Positions 9,362 through 17,997 of a stretch of 64,000 nt of DNA are shown one piece after another (positions within the stretch are counted from its first letter, which is position 1; every line of letters starts with the position of its first letter). A program made the position numbers and the translations under genes. The notes beneath the pieces were generated by a model. That model saw only the letters and a program-made list of their open reading frames with translations, was not told where the DNA came from and ran no database searches. The DNA lies in the NCBI GenBank assembly GCA_963717195.1, contig CAVQVR010000012.1:62001-126000 (forward strand), given 5' to 3'. This DNA comes from JACDAE01 sp963717195 (GTDB taxonomy: Bacteria; Chloroflexota; Ktedonobacteria; Ktedonobacterales; Ktedonobacteraceae).

Positions 9362-9424
9362 TTCTAAAAATAGCGGTCCCGGAGGTGACTTAAACTGTCA
9401 CCTCCGGGACCGCTATTTTTAGAA
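9362..9424. terminator. Perfect 28-bp inverted repeat, likely bidirectional terminator
   Basis: Arms 9362-9389 and 9397-9424 are perfectly complementary around a 7-base loop (TTAAACT). Both ends are A/T-rich, so each strand shows a GC-rich stem followed by a U-tract. It lies between the convergent integrase and kinase/sensor genes. The length and perfection exceed an ordinary terminator, so it could also be a small mobile palindrome. Confidence 0.75.
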
Positions 9425-9523
9425 AAAACTTACAATAGGGAGGGTTTCTCCCGGATTACCCACTCATCATAACCAAGCTGAACACGTTCTCGCCTCCTGG
9501 GCATACTTTAATCTAAACATCAA

Positions 9524-10246
9524 TCACAAAGCAAATACCTTAAAACTTTTAACATAAAGAATAACACTTTTAGCTCTTATGCCTAATAATCCTGCCTGTA
9601 GAGGTGGAGATGAATTATCAGTAGTTGTTTGCACAAATTCCTGACCATCAATAAACGAAGATATTGTATTCCCTCGCACCTCAATGCGATACGTATGGAA
9701 GCTTGTCCCTGGTCTGTATGATGTAGAATCTGTTATACTGTGTGCTATCCCATCATCTCCGATTGATGAGATAGATGCCCCGAAAAACCTTGCAATATCA
9801 CATACGTATCCTTGACTACTGTTTCCGATATTGAAGGCAATACCAAAGCTACTCACCGATAATAAGTCGTTGCTCGAAGATGTCTCACTCTCAAATTGGA
9901 TTTTTGCCTCTATAGCATAATTTGCTGATTGCAACTTATAAGGAGCTAAAATAACAAAGTTGGCCTGAGAGCCATCGCTCATCAGCATTTTCTTTTTTCG
10001 GTCGTATTTCCATTGTCCCACTGTATTCCAGTTATTAGAGTCGTTCGACCAATCTGCCTGGTAGAGCAACTTACCTGCTGAAGGCGGGACAGGGTCTAAT
10101 AGGGGAGAACTTGAGGTATTTGTAGGATTGTTTGGCATATCATTGCTATATACCCCCCCTAAGCTACAGGCAAGAAGAATAACGAGCGTTGCTATTGCTA
10201 CTGCCCACCAGATCTTTTGTTTGTTCCTAATGGTTACAGGCGGAAT
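9524..10246 (-). pseudogene. Membrane-sensor half of a Ser/Thr kinase, cut off by a frameshift
   Basis: The first ATG is at 10138, but the frame stays open to 10246. Upstream codons read PPVTIRNKQKIWW followed by a hydrophobic helix, AVAIATLVILLACSLGG, then a Pro/Ser/Thr-rich linker and about 160 residues of beta-rich sequence (LLYQADWSNDSNNWNTVGQW onward) resembling LamG/DUF1080-type ligand domains. The helix and linker have no good start codon, and the kinase gene ends in another frame exactly here. Removing one base near 10242-10250 would fuse them into kinase, membrane helix and extracellular domain. I therefore read this as the C-terminal half of one split gene. Confidence 0.65.
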
Positions 10247-11408
10247 TTATTGGGCCTCCACTAGAATGTGCTTTAGGAAATACAGAGGCAAAAATAAACA
10301 ATAGCTGTCTCTGTATTTCCTGAAGAGATAGATGAACCTGTTGAGGTTCAGAGGAAGTTGCCGCTTTTACAGGTGTCGTTGTTTTGCTGTTTGAGGGATT
10401 TGGCAATATGACTGGTTGACTCCTGGATGGAACTGTGATAACTGGGCCAGACTTCATAGAAGCCAGAGCATACATCTTACTTCTTACTTCCAATATAGTT
10501 TTTGGGCGTTTTTCTCTTTTTGTCTCTACCATTTGCATCACCAGGTTAGACAGTTCCAGATTTTTTGGTGATCGAGCGAGTTTCAGTGCGGAAAATTGGA
10601 AAGGATCAGCACTGGGATCAAGACCTGAGATCATTTGGTGCAAAACCGCTCCCAGGCTATAAATATCTGAACTGGGAGTGGTCTGTGTTCTCCCATATTG
10701 TTCAGGGGCAGCATATCCTGGGGAACCCAATGCAACAGTGTCTTTCACCTGATCAGGTTTAAAGAAACGAGCGATGCCAAAATCTATAAGATAGAGATGA
10801 TTCTCTGGAGTCAGCATAATATTTGCTGGTTTCAGATCACGAAAAATAATGGGTGGTTGCTGTATGTGCAAATAGTGGAGAACATCGCAGAGATGAATGC
10901 TTATTTGAAGAGCATCTTCTATTGGACATTTGTGATCCGGAAGGTGTGCTAATCGGTCCTCAAGAGTTTCTCCCTCAATATAGTCCATAACCAGATACCA
11001 ACGTCCAGTCTGGCTAAAATGGTCGTAGATACGAGGGAGATTGGGATGCAAGAGTTTGGCTAGCATGATAGCTTCACCCTGGAAAGCATCAGTTGCTTCC
11101 AGGGTTTCTTGAGGGTTTAAATTACTCAAGCGTAGTTCTTTAATCGCTCTTTTTGCGCCTGAAAAACGGGAATCTTCTATCTGATAAACAGACCCCATTC
11201 CCCCCTGGCCCAGAAGTTTAAGGACACGATAGCGTTGAACAAATAGAGAGGTATTCTTGAGATAATCATTGAGAGAGGAAAAGGTCTGTTGGGCCTGGGA
11301 GATTGCAATGGAATTTTGTGGGAATGTTTGGGCACAAGAAAAACAGGTGAGGGCATCTATTTGATTGGAGGCCCCACAATTGTCACAAAATTTGCTCGAT
11401 GAGATCAT
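10227..11408 (-). CDS. Eukaryotic-like Ser/Thr protein kinase with N-terminal zinc ribbon, 393 aa
   Basis: ATG at 11408 is preferred because GGAG lies 8 bases upstream; the longer frame to 11570 has no such site. Residues 6-26 hold a zinc ribbon (FCDNCGASNQ, then CFSC). The kinase domain shows the glycine loop LGQGGMGSVYQ, the ATP lysine in RAIKEL, the catalytic loop FRDLKPANIM, DFG in LIDFGIARFF, and the APEQ activation-loop end. A Pro/Ser/Thr-rich tail follows. It ends with unrelated residues and TAG at 10227-10229, while a membrane helix and sensor domain continue in the next frame. The intact product was probably a membrane-spanning receptor kinase; as written it would be a soluble catalytic half. 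Confidence 0.85.
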   Translation of the reverse strand: MISSSKFCDNCGASNQIDALTCFSCAQTFPQNSIAISQAQQTFSSLNDYLKNTSLFVQRYRVLKLLGQGGMGSVYQIEDSRFSGAKRAIKELRLSNLNPQETLEATDAFQGEAIMLAKLLHPNLPRIYDHFSQTGRWYLVMDYIEGETLEDRLAHLPDHKCPIEDALQISIHLCDVLHYLHIQQPPIIFRDLKPANIMLTPENHLYLIDFGIARFFKPDQVKDTVALGSPGYAAPEQYGRTQTTPSSDIYSLGAVLHQMISGLDPSADPFQFSALKLARSPKNLELSNLVMQMVETKREKRPKTILEVRSKMYALASMKSGPVITVPSRSQPVILPNPSNSKTTTPVKAATSSEPQQVHLSLQEIQRQLLFIFASVFPKAHSSGGPINSACNH

Positions 11409-11708
11409 TCTGTATTCTCCAAGGCTATGATATGAATTGAGTTTTAGCGATCTTTTGAGAATGCTTACTTCTGCTCCATCTTTACAGAGAAGTTGAGGGT
11501 TTATTTGAGCATTTCCGTTGTACCACTTCTCCTTCTTTCCTCTTTTCAGATGTATCATGGATCCCTTCACTTATCTATCGGCTCAGTCAAGATTTCCATA
11601 AGACAAATTCTACCGATTTTATTTTCCTTCTTAATACCGGGTCTTTGCTCGCGCATCTTCATAGGACAATCCACTATCAAATACCGATTTTTATGTATGA
11701 TACTATGC

Positions 11709-11733
11709 TAAAGCCGCCTGTCAGGAGGCTTTA
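11709..11733. terminator. Weak palindrome in the kinase-PadR gap
   Basis: TAAAGCC...GGCTTTA arms with an inner CCTG/CAGG form a nearly complete palindrome with one mismatch pair. No strong U-tract follows, so terminator function is uncertain. Confidence 0.35.
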
Positions 11734-11744
11734 CTCGTTTAATT

Positions 11745-11808
11745 TTGACACCTTAACTTTGACACCCATTCTCGCATTTTTTTGGGGCTTGACACCTTAA
11801 TTGACACC
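11745..11808. repeat. Four copies of TTGACACC
   Basis: TTGACACC occurs at 11745, 11759, 11789 and 11801, three of them extended to TTGACACCTTA. All are in the same orientation, upstream of the PadR promoter. They could be regulator-binding direct repeats or decayed promoter -35 elements. The gap 11409-11998 holds only these, the palindrome at 11709 and the PadR promoter. Confidence 0.5.
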
Positions 11809-11914
11809 TTATCTCTCAGACTTCGCTGGCCTTTTCTGTACCCTACCGAACTCCGATTCCCATGACTTTGAGCACAATTCTCCCCAGTTTTCAAAATTGG
11901 TGCGTGCACCCCTT

Positions 11915-11968
11915 GACAGTTAGCGATATATCGTATATACTCTGAATAACGATAACGATATATCGTAT
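11915..11968 (+). promoter_or_regulatory. padR promoter with paired ACGATATATCGT-type operators
   Basis: TTGACA (11915-11920), 17-base spacer, TATACT (11938-11943): a near-consensus sigma-70 promoter. The palindrome CGATATATCG occurs in the spacer (11926-11935) and again at 11958-11967, where it extends to ACGATATATCGT. The centres are 32 bp apart, about three helical turns. This suggests autorepression by the PadR protein encoded next. Confidence 0.85.
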
Positions 11969-11998
11969 TCTCATTGAGAGAAAGGATAAAGATAAAAA

Positions 11999-12823
11999 AT
12001 GTTTAACAATTTCGGTGGGCGTTTTGCCTATCAATCTCAAGGTGACGACTGGGGCGGTTGGACCCCCCCCTGGTTACAAGATGACAGACCGGAACATCAT
12101 CACCATCATGGTCACCATCATGGTCATCACCATGGACCTCATCATGAAGGCCCGCGCGGCGGATGGGGACCACGCTTCTTTATGCGTCGTGGGCGCGGAC
12201 CATTCGGTCCTGGCCCTCAAGGTCCTGGCCCACAGGGTCCTCGGGGTCCCTTTGGTGAGGGACACCGTTTCTTTGGACGAGGCGATGTCAAATTCGCGCT
12301 CCTGGAACTATTACGTGAGCGCCCCATGCACGGTTACGAGATGATGAAGGCGTTGGAAGAGAAGTCCGGCGGATTCTACACTCCCAGCGCAGGTACCATC
12401 TATCCTACGCTGCAAATGTTAGAGGATCGTAACCTTGTCACCGCCAACGAGGCGGATGGAAAGAAAGTGTATAGTATTACTGATGCTGGTCGCGCCTTTT
12501 TAGAACAGCAACAGAAAGAAAGCGAATTGTTCCAGGGCCCTCCATGGGCACGTGGCTTCGGCCCCAAAGGCCACAGAGGTTTTCGCAACGCTCCAGAGAT
12601 GCAGGCATTGGGAACTGAAGCCAGGGAAGTTGCACGTCTCTTCGCCATTGCCACCCGTAGCTCTTTCAACAATCCAGAGCAGGCCGCACGCCTGCGCACT
12701 ATTATTGAAAGCACACGGAAAGATCTGTCAGATCTGATCTATGGCACCAGTACAGGTACAGGTACAGGCACAGGCACAACGGCCCCTGAGAATACCGGAA
12801 CACCAGGCGTAGAGCAAGCATAA
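11999..12823 (+). CDS. PadR-family transcriptional regulator with His/Gly/Pro-rich N-terminus, 274 aa
   Basis: Residues about 98-175 form the PadR winged helix (FALLELLRERPMHGYEMMKA, then TPSAGTIYPTLQMLEDRNLV and KKVYSITDAGRAFLEQ). The first 95 residues are unusual: clusters of His (HHHHHGHHHGHHH) followed by Gly/Pro/Arg-rich repeats. A C-terminal helix pair and a Thr-Gly repeat tail (TSTGTGTGTGT) follow. PadR proteins repress their own and nearby genes. The His cluster could bind Ni, Zn or Cu, making a metal response possible; that is inference. The gene has its own promoter with two palindromic operators and a strong terminator after it, so it is probably monocistronic. Confidence 0.85.
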   Translation: MFNNFGGRFAYQSQGDDWGGWTPPWLQDDRPEHHHHHGHHHGHHHGPHHEGPRGGWGPRFFMRRGRGPFGPGPQGPGPQGPRGPFGEGHRFFGRGDVKFALLELLRERPMHGYEMMKALEEKSGGFYTPSAGTIYPTLQMLEDRNLVTANEADGKKVYSITDAGRAFLEQQQKESELFQGPPWARGFGPKGHRGFRNAPEMQALGTEAREVARLFAIATRSSFNNPEQAARLRTIIESTRKDLSDLIYGTSTGTGTGTGTTAPENTGTPGVEQA

Positions 12824-12853
12824 CGTTCCCGCATTATCGCAGGTCGCACAAAC

Positions 12854-12900
12854 GATCTCAGGAACTATTCTATAACGATAGTTCCTGAGATCATTATTTT
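12854..12900 (+). terminator. Rho-independent terminator after padR
   Basis: A 15-bp perfect stem (12854-12868 with 12878-12892) and 9-base loop, followed by ATTATTTTA. The stem flanks are A/T-rich, so it may also serve the minus-strand DUF3307 gene. Confidence 0.8.
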
Positions 12901-12927
12901 ACTAAAAAAAGTCAGTTGCGTGTGCCA

Positions 12928-13242
12928 TCAGAACTTGAAGGCGAGAATTAGCACAATCGTGATAATATGCAGAAGTTGATCGAGCCAGATTGGACCAATG
13001 ACTTTGTAACGTGCTTTCAGAGGATCAATCACAAAGTGGGTTGCAAAGAGAATAGACGTCGCTAGCAATGATGGATGTGCAAACAAGAGAAAAACCGCCG
13101 TATAGGTTGCACTATGATAGAAATTTACTTCCCAGCTTTTCCCCTTCTCTATCGTCATCCAGGTACTTTGAAAGGCAAAATCCCCCACGAAATGGCACGC
13201 CAACCAGATAAGCAATGTTTGAGCAGAGATAGTAAGTAACAT
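12928..13242 (-). CDS. DUF3307 membrane protein, 104 aa
   Basis: Small integral membrane protein with the DUF3307 pattern: an N-terminal LACHFVGDFAFQS segment, a central ATHFVIDPLKARYK block, and three or four hydrophobic helices. The biochemical role of the family is unknown. It stands alone, convergent with padR and downstream of the O-antigen-ligase-like pseudogene on the same strand. Confidence 0.75.
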   Translation of the reverse strand: MLLTISAQTLLIWLACHFVGDFAFQSTWMTIEKGKSWEVNFYHSATYTAVFLLFAHPSLLATSILFATHFVIDPLKARYKVIGPIWLDQLLHIITIVLILAFKF

Positions 13243-13344
13243 CGACTTCTCCCTTAGTGTTCTCTTGCTATAAAGAGTACCAGAAGCGGGAGAAAGTCAC
13301 TATGAAATTGGACGCAACAAGAGTATGAACTAGTTCATAATTTG

Positions 13345-15036
13345 TTACTCACCAGGAGTTGAGATGACTTCGTTTTTAGGAGGAGAAAGTGTACGCTTCC
13401 ATGGCACGCCTGATTGTATGCGTAACAGGAGGAGCGCAGTCACCAGCATCCAGAAGCAGAAGGCCAGATCCTGTTCCAGGAAAGCACTATCAATCATTCC
13501 CTGCACCACAGCCGCCAGCATTCCAGCTCCAACGCCAACGGTCATCCAACGCAATTGCTCATTCCATTCACCATTTGTCACGCTTAGATGTTTCAGGATA
13601 CGCACAAAGAGCCGGAAGAAGAGGATCAGTACAGCTACAAATGCCAGCAGACCGAATATCCCCATGCTTACCCAGACATGCAAGAAAATATTATGCGGGT
13701 GCGAGAGAGTTGCTTCACCACTCAGTCCAGTTGGCTGACCATTAGCAGGATTCACGAGAATCCAGTAGTGATAGAGATTATTGGGGCAAACCGAATTTAC
13801 GCTGTAATGACAGAGCCAGTTATCCATACCGTAACCGAACCAGGGGCTGTTCTAAATCATGTGCCACGCACTCTCCCAGAGAAAGAAGCGCTTGACGATG
13901 CTGCCTTGCCCTTGTATAGCGGTATCAGCATGCCAGGTCAGAAGAAAATGTTCGATCTTTGTGTGGAAAACGAGCAACCCGCCAGCAACAAGCACAATGA
14001 AGATCGCACTCCCTAGCAGCAAAAGGCGACGGTTACGCAGAGAGAGAGCAATAACGAATAGGGTGGCAACAGAGAGAGCCATCCAGGCACCACCTGATTG
14101 CGTTAAACAAAGTACGGGTATCATGACAATACACACGCCCAGAGCCAGAAGACGACTCTTTGGAGCGATATGTGCTAGCAAGCAGGCAACAGTCAGCGGC
14201 ATGACATAATCGAATAGCAGGCCGATACTATTGGCGCTTCCATACATTGCATGTACGCGGTCTCCACCATTAATTGCCTCCATCGCATTCCTGTAGAGCG
14301 CAAATTGTCCCAGGCCGATAAAGGCAACGAGCAGGCCCGTTCCTAGCAGAGCAATGAGGAGACGTAAGAGATCCTGTCGCGTACGTAAGTAGAACAGTGC
14401 AAGGCCGAGATAGAGCAGAGGCGCAACTACTTCCTCGTGAAAGGCGCGGAAGGCGAAACGACGGCTATAGGCGACGAAAATTGATAGGGCTGCCGCGCCA
14501 CAGAAGACAAGAATGGGCCAGAAAAATGGTCCAATGCGCTCTCTCAACTGTGACCAGGAAAGCTGGTCTCGATTCTGCAAGAACAGGTGTAGCGTTGCAA
14601 TAATCAGACAGATTGCCAACGTTATCTCTGCCAGACTAAAAGAAATGTTCCCAACGACGGCTCTTTGTTGTGCATAAAATGGAAGTGTGAGCGGCCACAG
14701 AGCGATAGCAATGGGTAAGCAATACCAGCAAAGGGCCGCAAAAATCAGTAGGAAAGGCAACGCAATAAGCTGATTAAGCAAAGGACCGATAGCTGAGAAA
14801 TAGAGAATTGGTATCGGTTGCTTTGAATTCCCAATAGTGTAATAAAGAAACAGAGAGAGTATGAGGGCACCTTCAAAAAAGCGGTCGCGCCAGAAAGGCG
14901 TCAATGTCGACAGTTTTCCGCCATTGCCCGTTGGTGTATGTGCAGAGCTGGATGGCGTCGTTACGTTCGATATATCTGTATCTGGTTTGTCAGAAGCAAT
15001 ACCAGAGAAAGGCAGAGAGCCATGTTGCGTATTCAT
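13345..15036 (-). pseudogene. O-antigen-ligase-like (Wzy_C) membrane protein with internal TAG stop
   Basis: The N-terminal part (15036 to 13855) has about ten hydrophobic helices and the family's MYGSANSIGLLFDYVMPL segment. A TAG at 13852-13854 follows ESAWHMI, and the same frame continues NSPWFGYGMDNWLCHY...HNIFLHVWVSMGIFGLLAF, the conserved continuation of Wzy_C proteins, to 13345. Family members normally read through here (MI-x-x-x-P-x-x-G-x-G), so one CAG to TAG change would explain it. Intact members join or polymerise surface polysaccharide at the outer face of the membrane. As written the C-terminal helices are lost. Confidence 0.8.
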
Positions 15037-15478
15037 AATAATGTGTATTCCTGATGTAAAATATAAGTGCTTAAAACAGAGTCGCTAATACCATACCACT
15101 GGACAACAAGTATAGCAGAAGCGTCTAAACTCGTCCAATTCTTCCCATGCCTGTGTGCACATACAGGACTTTGAGTGACTGCGAAACAAAGGTCTCTATC
15201 TATCATAACGCAGGCCAAATCGATTAAGTTGCAAGTGTAGAGTGATGGTACCCAATGAAGTCGGATAATATGTTTTTAATCACTTTACAATGCTATACTT
15301 AAGAACGTTATAGATGTTACCAGGCAAAATGCCCACTTAGTTTTAGGCGCAGAAGAACCAGAGTAGGGCCGTCATGTTCTCTCACTGACAGTCTTTGTGA
15401 CGAGAAGAACGTGCATGGAGCGTAGGGACCACATTTATGGCGTCCAGCAATTCATGCACGTTATTGTTGCAAAATTTC
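15037..15478. other. Intergenic region with inverted repeat and repeat-family copy
   Basis: No gene seen. A 10-bp inverted repeat AACGTGCATG (15408-15417) / CATGCACGTT (15453-15462) encloses a degenerate copy of the dispersed repeat (GTAGGGACC at 15422-15430, then ATTTATGGCGTCCAG). It lies at the 3' end of the aminotransferase and could act as a terminator. Confidence 0.5.
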
Positions 15479-16852
15479 CTAACGTCCCAGTTCAGATACA
15501 AACTCGCGGAAGACACCCACATGCTTATCGATATCATCCTCGCTATGCTGAATCGAGATCGTCCACTGGTCATCGAAGCCAGGGGGGAAAAGGATACCAC
15601 GATTAGCCAGAAACAGCCAGTAGGCGTAAGCAAGACGCGTGTCAACCTCCAGCCAATCACGATAGTTTCGTGCACGCTCATGACGTAACATGGCACAACC
15701 TTTGGCACCTATCTGCGCGACATGCATTGGCATATCAAACGCATTGATCAGGTCAAGATAGCCATCGGCAAGGCGCTTTGAGAGTCCGTTAGCATGAGCA
15801 TGGGCTTCAGGTGTAAAGAGCTGTGTGAGCGTGACCAGCCCGGCCCGCATCGACATAGGGTTGCCATTGAAGGTGCCGAGATGTAACACTTCCTGGTGGT
15901 TGATATGGCGCATGATCTCCTCGCGACCACCGAAGGCTCCAATCGGCATACCACCGCCGATGGACTTGGCGAGACAGATCAGGTCCGGCTCAACCGGGTA
16001 TAGTTCAGTTATTCCGCCAGCTGCTACCGTGACGCCAGTCTTCACCTCATCGAAGATCAGCAACACACCATGGTGGCGTGTGATGTCCCGTAAACTCTGC
16101 AAGTATCCTTCCAGGGGCAGCATGATACCGACGTTCATTAACACAGCTTCAGTGATTACCGCAGCGACTTCACCCTCATGCTCGCTTAAGATGCGATCCA
16201 GCGCCTCTGCGTCGTTATAAGGAGCAATAATGACGTTGTTTTTAACATCGTTGGGAATGCCCAATGAAGCCGGTACCGTGTTTGGATGGTCGGCGGGTCC
16301 AGCGGCTTTAGCAGAAGGTTTGGTGGACATCAGGACTGTATCATGATGTCCATGATATGTCCCTTCGATCTTGACGATCTTGTCACGTTTTGTATGGGCA
16401 CGAGCAAGTCGAAGGGCATCCATGGTTGCTTCAGTGCCGGAATTACAGAAGCGTACCTGCTCGATAGGGGCAAAGCGGCGTACCAACTCTTCCGCCAGAA
16501 AGACCGTATCGGCACAGGGCAACGAATACAGGGTTCCTTTTCCCAACTGCTCCCGTAAAGCTGCAACCAGAACGGGATGAGAATGGCCTACGAGCAGGCT
16601 ACCGAAAGCAAGGTGAAAGTCGATATACTCATTGCCATCGTAATCCCATATATGGCTTCCCTCGGCATGACTTATGGTCAGAGGATACGGTGGTATGGCC
16701 TGAAATGAACTGGAGACACCCATCGGCAAAGATGTCTTTGCCCGTTCGTAGAGCTCCAATGAACGCGGCGTCCGCTTTTTGAACGCAGCTTCTTCCCGCA
16801 CAACAATTTCTTCTACATGCTCAGAACTGATCGTAATGGGATTGCGAAGCAT
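15479..16852 (-). CDS. Class-III aminotransferase (glutamate-1-semialdehyde aminomutase-like), 457 aa
   Basis: The start at 16852 is chosen because AAGGAAG precedes it; the longer frame to 16936 lacks a site. The PLP fold is clear: NSGTEATMDALRLARAHT, TYHGHHD, the cofactor Asp in LLIFDEVKTGV, and the PLP-binding Lys in LAKSIGGGMPIGAFGG. The N-terminal text (LPMGVSSSFQ...GSHIWDYDGNEYIDF) is like the HemL branch. True HemL is usually close to 430 aa and sits with heme genes; there are none here, so this may act on another amino-acid substrate. Confidence 0.8.
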   Translation of the reverse strand: MLRNPITISSEHVEEIVVREEAAFKKRTPRSLELYERAKTSLPMGVSSSFQAIPPYPLTISHAEGSHIWDYDGNEYIDFHLAFGSLLVGHSHPVLVAALREQLGKGTLYSLPCADTVFLAEELVRRFAPIEQVRFCNSGTEATMDALRLARAHTKRDKIVKIEGTYHGHHDTVLMSTKPSAKAAGPADHPNTVPASLGIPNDVKNNVIIAPYNDAEALDRILSEHEGEVAAVITEAVLMNVGIMLPLEGYLQSLRDITRHHGVLLIFDEVKTGVTVAAGGITELYPVEPDLICLAKSIGGGMPIGAFGGREEIMRHINHQEVLHLGTFNGNPMSMRAGLVTLTQLFTPEAHAHANGLSKRLADGYLDLINAFDMPMHVAQIGAKGCAMLRHERARNYRDWLEVDTRLAYAYWLFLANRGILFPPGFDDQWTISIQHSEDDIDKHVGVFREFVSELGR

Positions 16853-17058
16853 ACATCTTCCTTTCCGGTGTTGACTGATCACGGCCCCAGGTACATTAGC
16901 ACTGTACACAAAAATAACTGTAGCCTCTTTTCTCATTGTACCTTATGGAATATGAAAATAGCAATTTATGGAGGTTAGTTTCTACGAATTTGGAAAAATA
17001 TCATCCTTTTCTCCACGAAATTCGTAAATTTTGGAGGTCATGACGGATGGACTGTAGT
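16853..17058. promoter_or_regulatory. Gap with short inverted repeat
   Basis: TACGAATTT (16983-16991) and AAATTCGTA (17018-17026) form a 9-bp inverted repeat 26 bases apart, between the DtxR-type gene's 3' end and the aminotransferase's 5' end. It could be an operator for the aminotransferase. Confidence 0.35.
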
Positions 17059-17760
17059 TTAGACGGTGACCCAGATTTTAGCGGCAGAGGCTCTGCTCAC
17101 TGATACTTCGCGCCCGGCAACATGAAGCTTCACATTTTCGTTCTGATTTTCGGCATCGTCACTCTCGTAAGAAAGGATGGTCACTTGCGTACCCGGCATC
17201 AGACCTTTCTCATGCAGGTAGAGAATAAGAGCCTCTTCGTCTTCTACGACCTCCGAGATGCAGAAAACGGTGGCCGTTGCGCCAATGGGGAGGGTGGAGA
17301 GACGCACCGCATGGTTATCTTTGAGGTAATTGCGTGCATCCGGCACAGAACCTGGGATGGGATTACCATGTGGGCAGGTCGTGGGATTATTCAAGCTGCT
17401 GATGACACGCGCCTCCACGGCTCCTGAGATAAAATGTTCCAGGCGACAGGCTTCTTCATGAACCTGGTGCCATTGCATACCCAGTATATCCACCAGGAAG
17501 CGTTCTGTCAGGCGATGGCGACGCAATACAGCCTCTGCTGCCTGCTTGCCCGCTTCAGTCAAGGTAACATGTCGTTTGTTATTCATCTCGATATAGCCAT
17601 CACGCATCAAACGCTTGAGCATCTCGGTGACGGTCGGTGGGGCCACACGAAATTTTGCAGCCAGGCGTGCGCCAATTACGATTTCATCTTCCATGCTCAT
17701 ATTATAGATTGTTTCTAGATATTCCTCGACAGTTGCGCTCAGCAGATCCTCGGTTTTCAT
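17059..17760 (-). CDS. DtxR/MntR-family metal-dependent regulator, 233 aa
   Basis: Residues 8-70 form the DtxR winged helix (ATVEEYLETIYNM, then FRVAPPTVTEMLKRLMRDGY). Residues 75-140 form the dimerisation and metal-binding domain with RHRLTERFLVDILGM, HQVHEEACRLEHFIS and CPHGNPIPG. Residues 165-233 are an SH3/FeoA-like domain. Proteins of this family use Fe(II) or Mn(II) to bind operators and repress metal-uptake genes. No metal transporter is adjacent. A 16-bp palindrome 27 bases upstream of the start suggests autoregulation. Confidence 0.88.
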   Translation of the reverse strand: MKTEDLLSATVEEYLETIYNMSMEDEIVIGARLAAKFRVAPPTVTEMLKRLMRDGYIEMNNKRHVTLTEAGKQAAEAVLRRHRLTERFLVDILGMQWHQVHEEACRLEHFISGAVEARVISSLNNPTTCPHGNPIPGSVPDARNYLKDNHAVRLSTLPIGATATVFCISEVVEDEEALILYLHEKGLMPGTQVTILSYESDDAENQNENVKLHVAGREVSVSRASAAKIWVTV

Positions 17761-17786
17761 TAGTGTGCCTCTTTGCTTATCACATG

Positions 17787-17802
17787 ATAGGAGTACCCCT
17801 AT
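17787..17802. promoter_or_regulatory. Palindromic candidate operator for the DtxR-type regulator
   Basis: ATAGGAGTACCCCTAT is symmetric at 14 of 16 positions and lies just upstream of the regulator's ATG, in the gap shared with the divergent LysM gene. Confidence 0.55.
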
Positions 17803-17997
17803 TATATCACCGATGGAGAGGAAGCCTTCCTCGTTCTTAGCAAGAATCAGTTGCCCCGTCGCATCCCCTCCCTGCGTAAAACATGCACATCAAGAACATC
17901 CATGCACCTTTCTAATGCAACGACAACCCGGATTATTAATATGTAGGTATCTATTTAGCATAGGAATATAGTGAGAAAAGAAAGGAGACATATAAAA

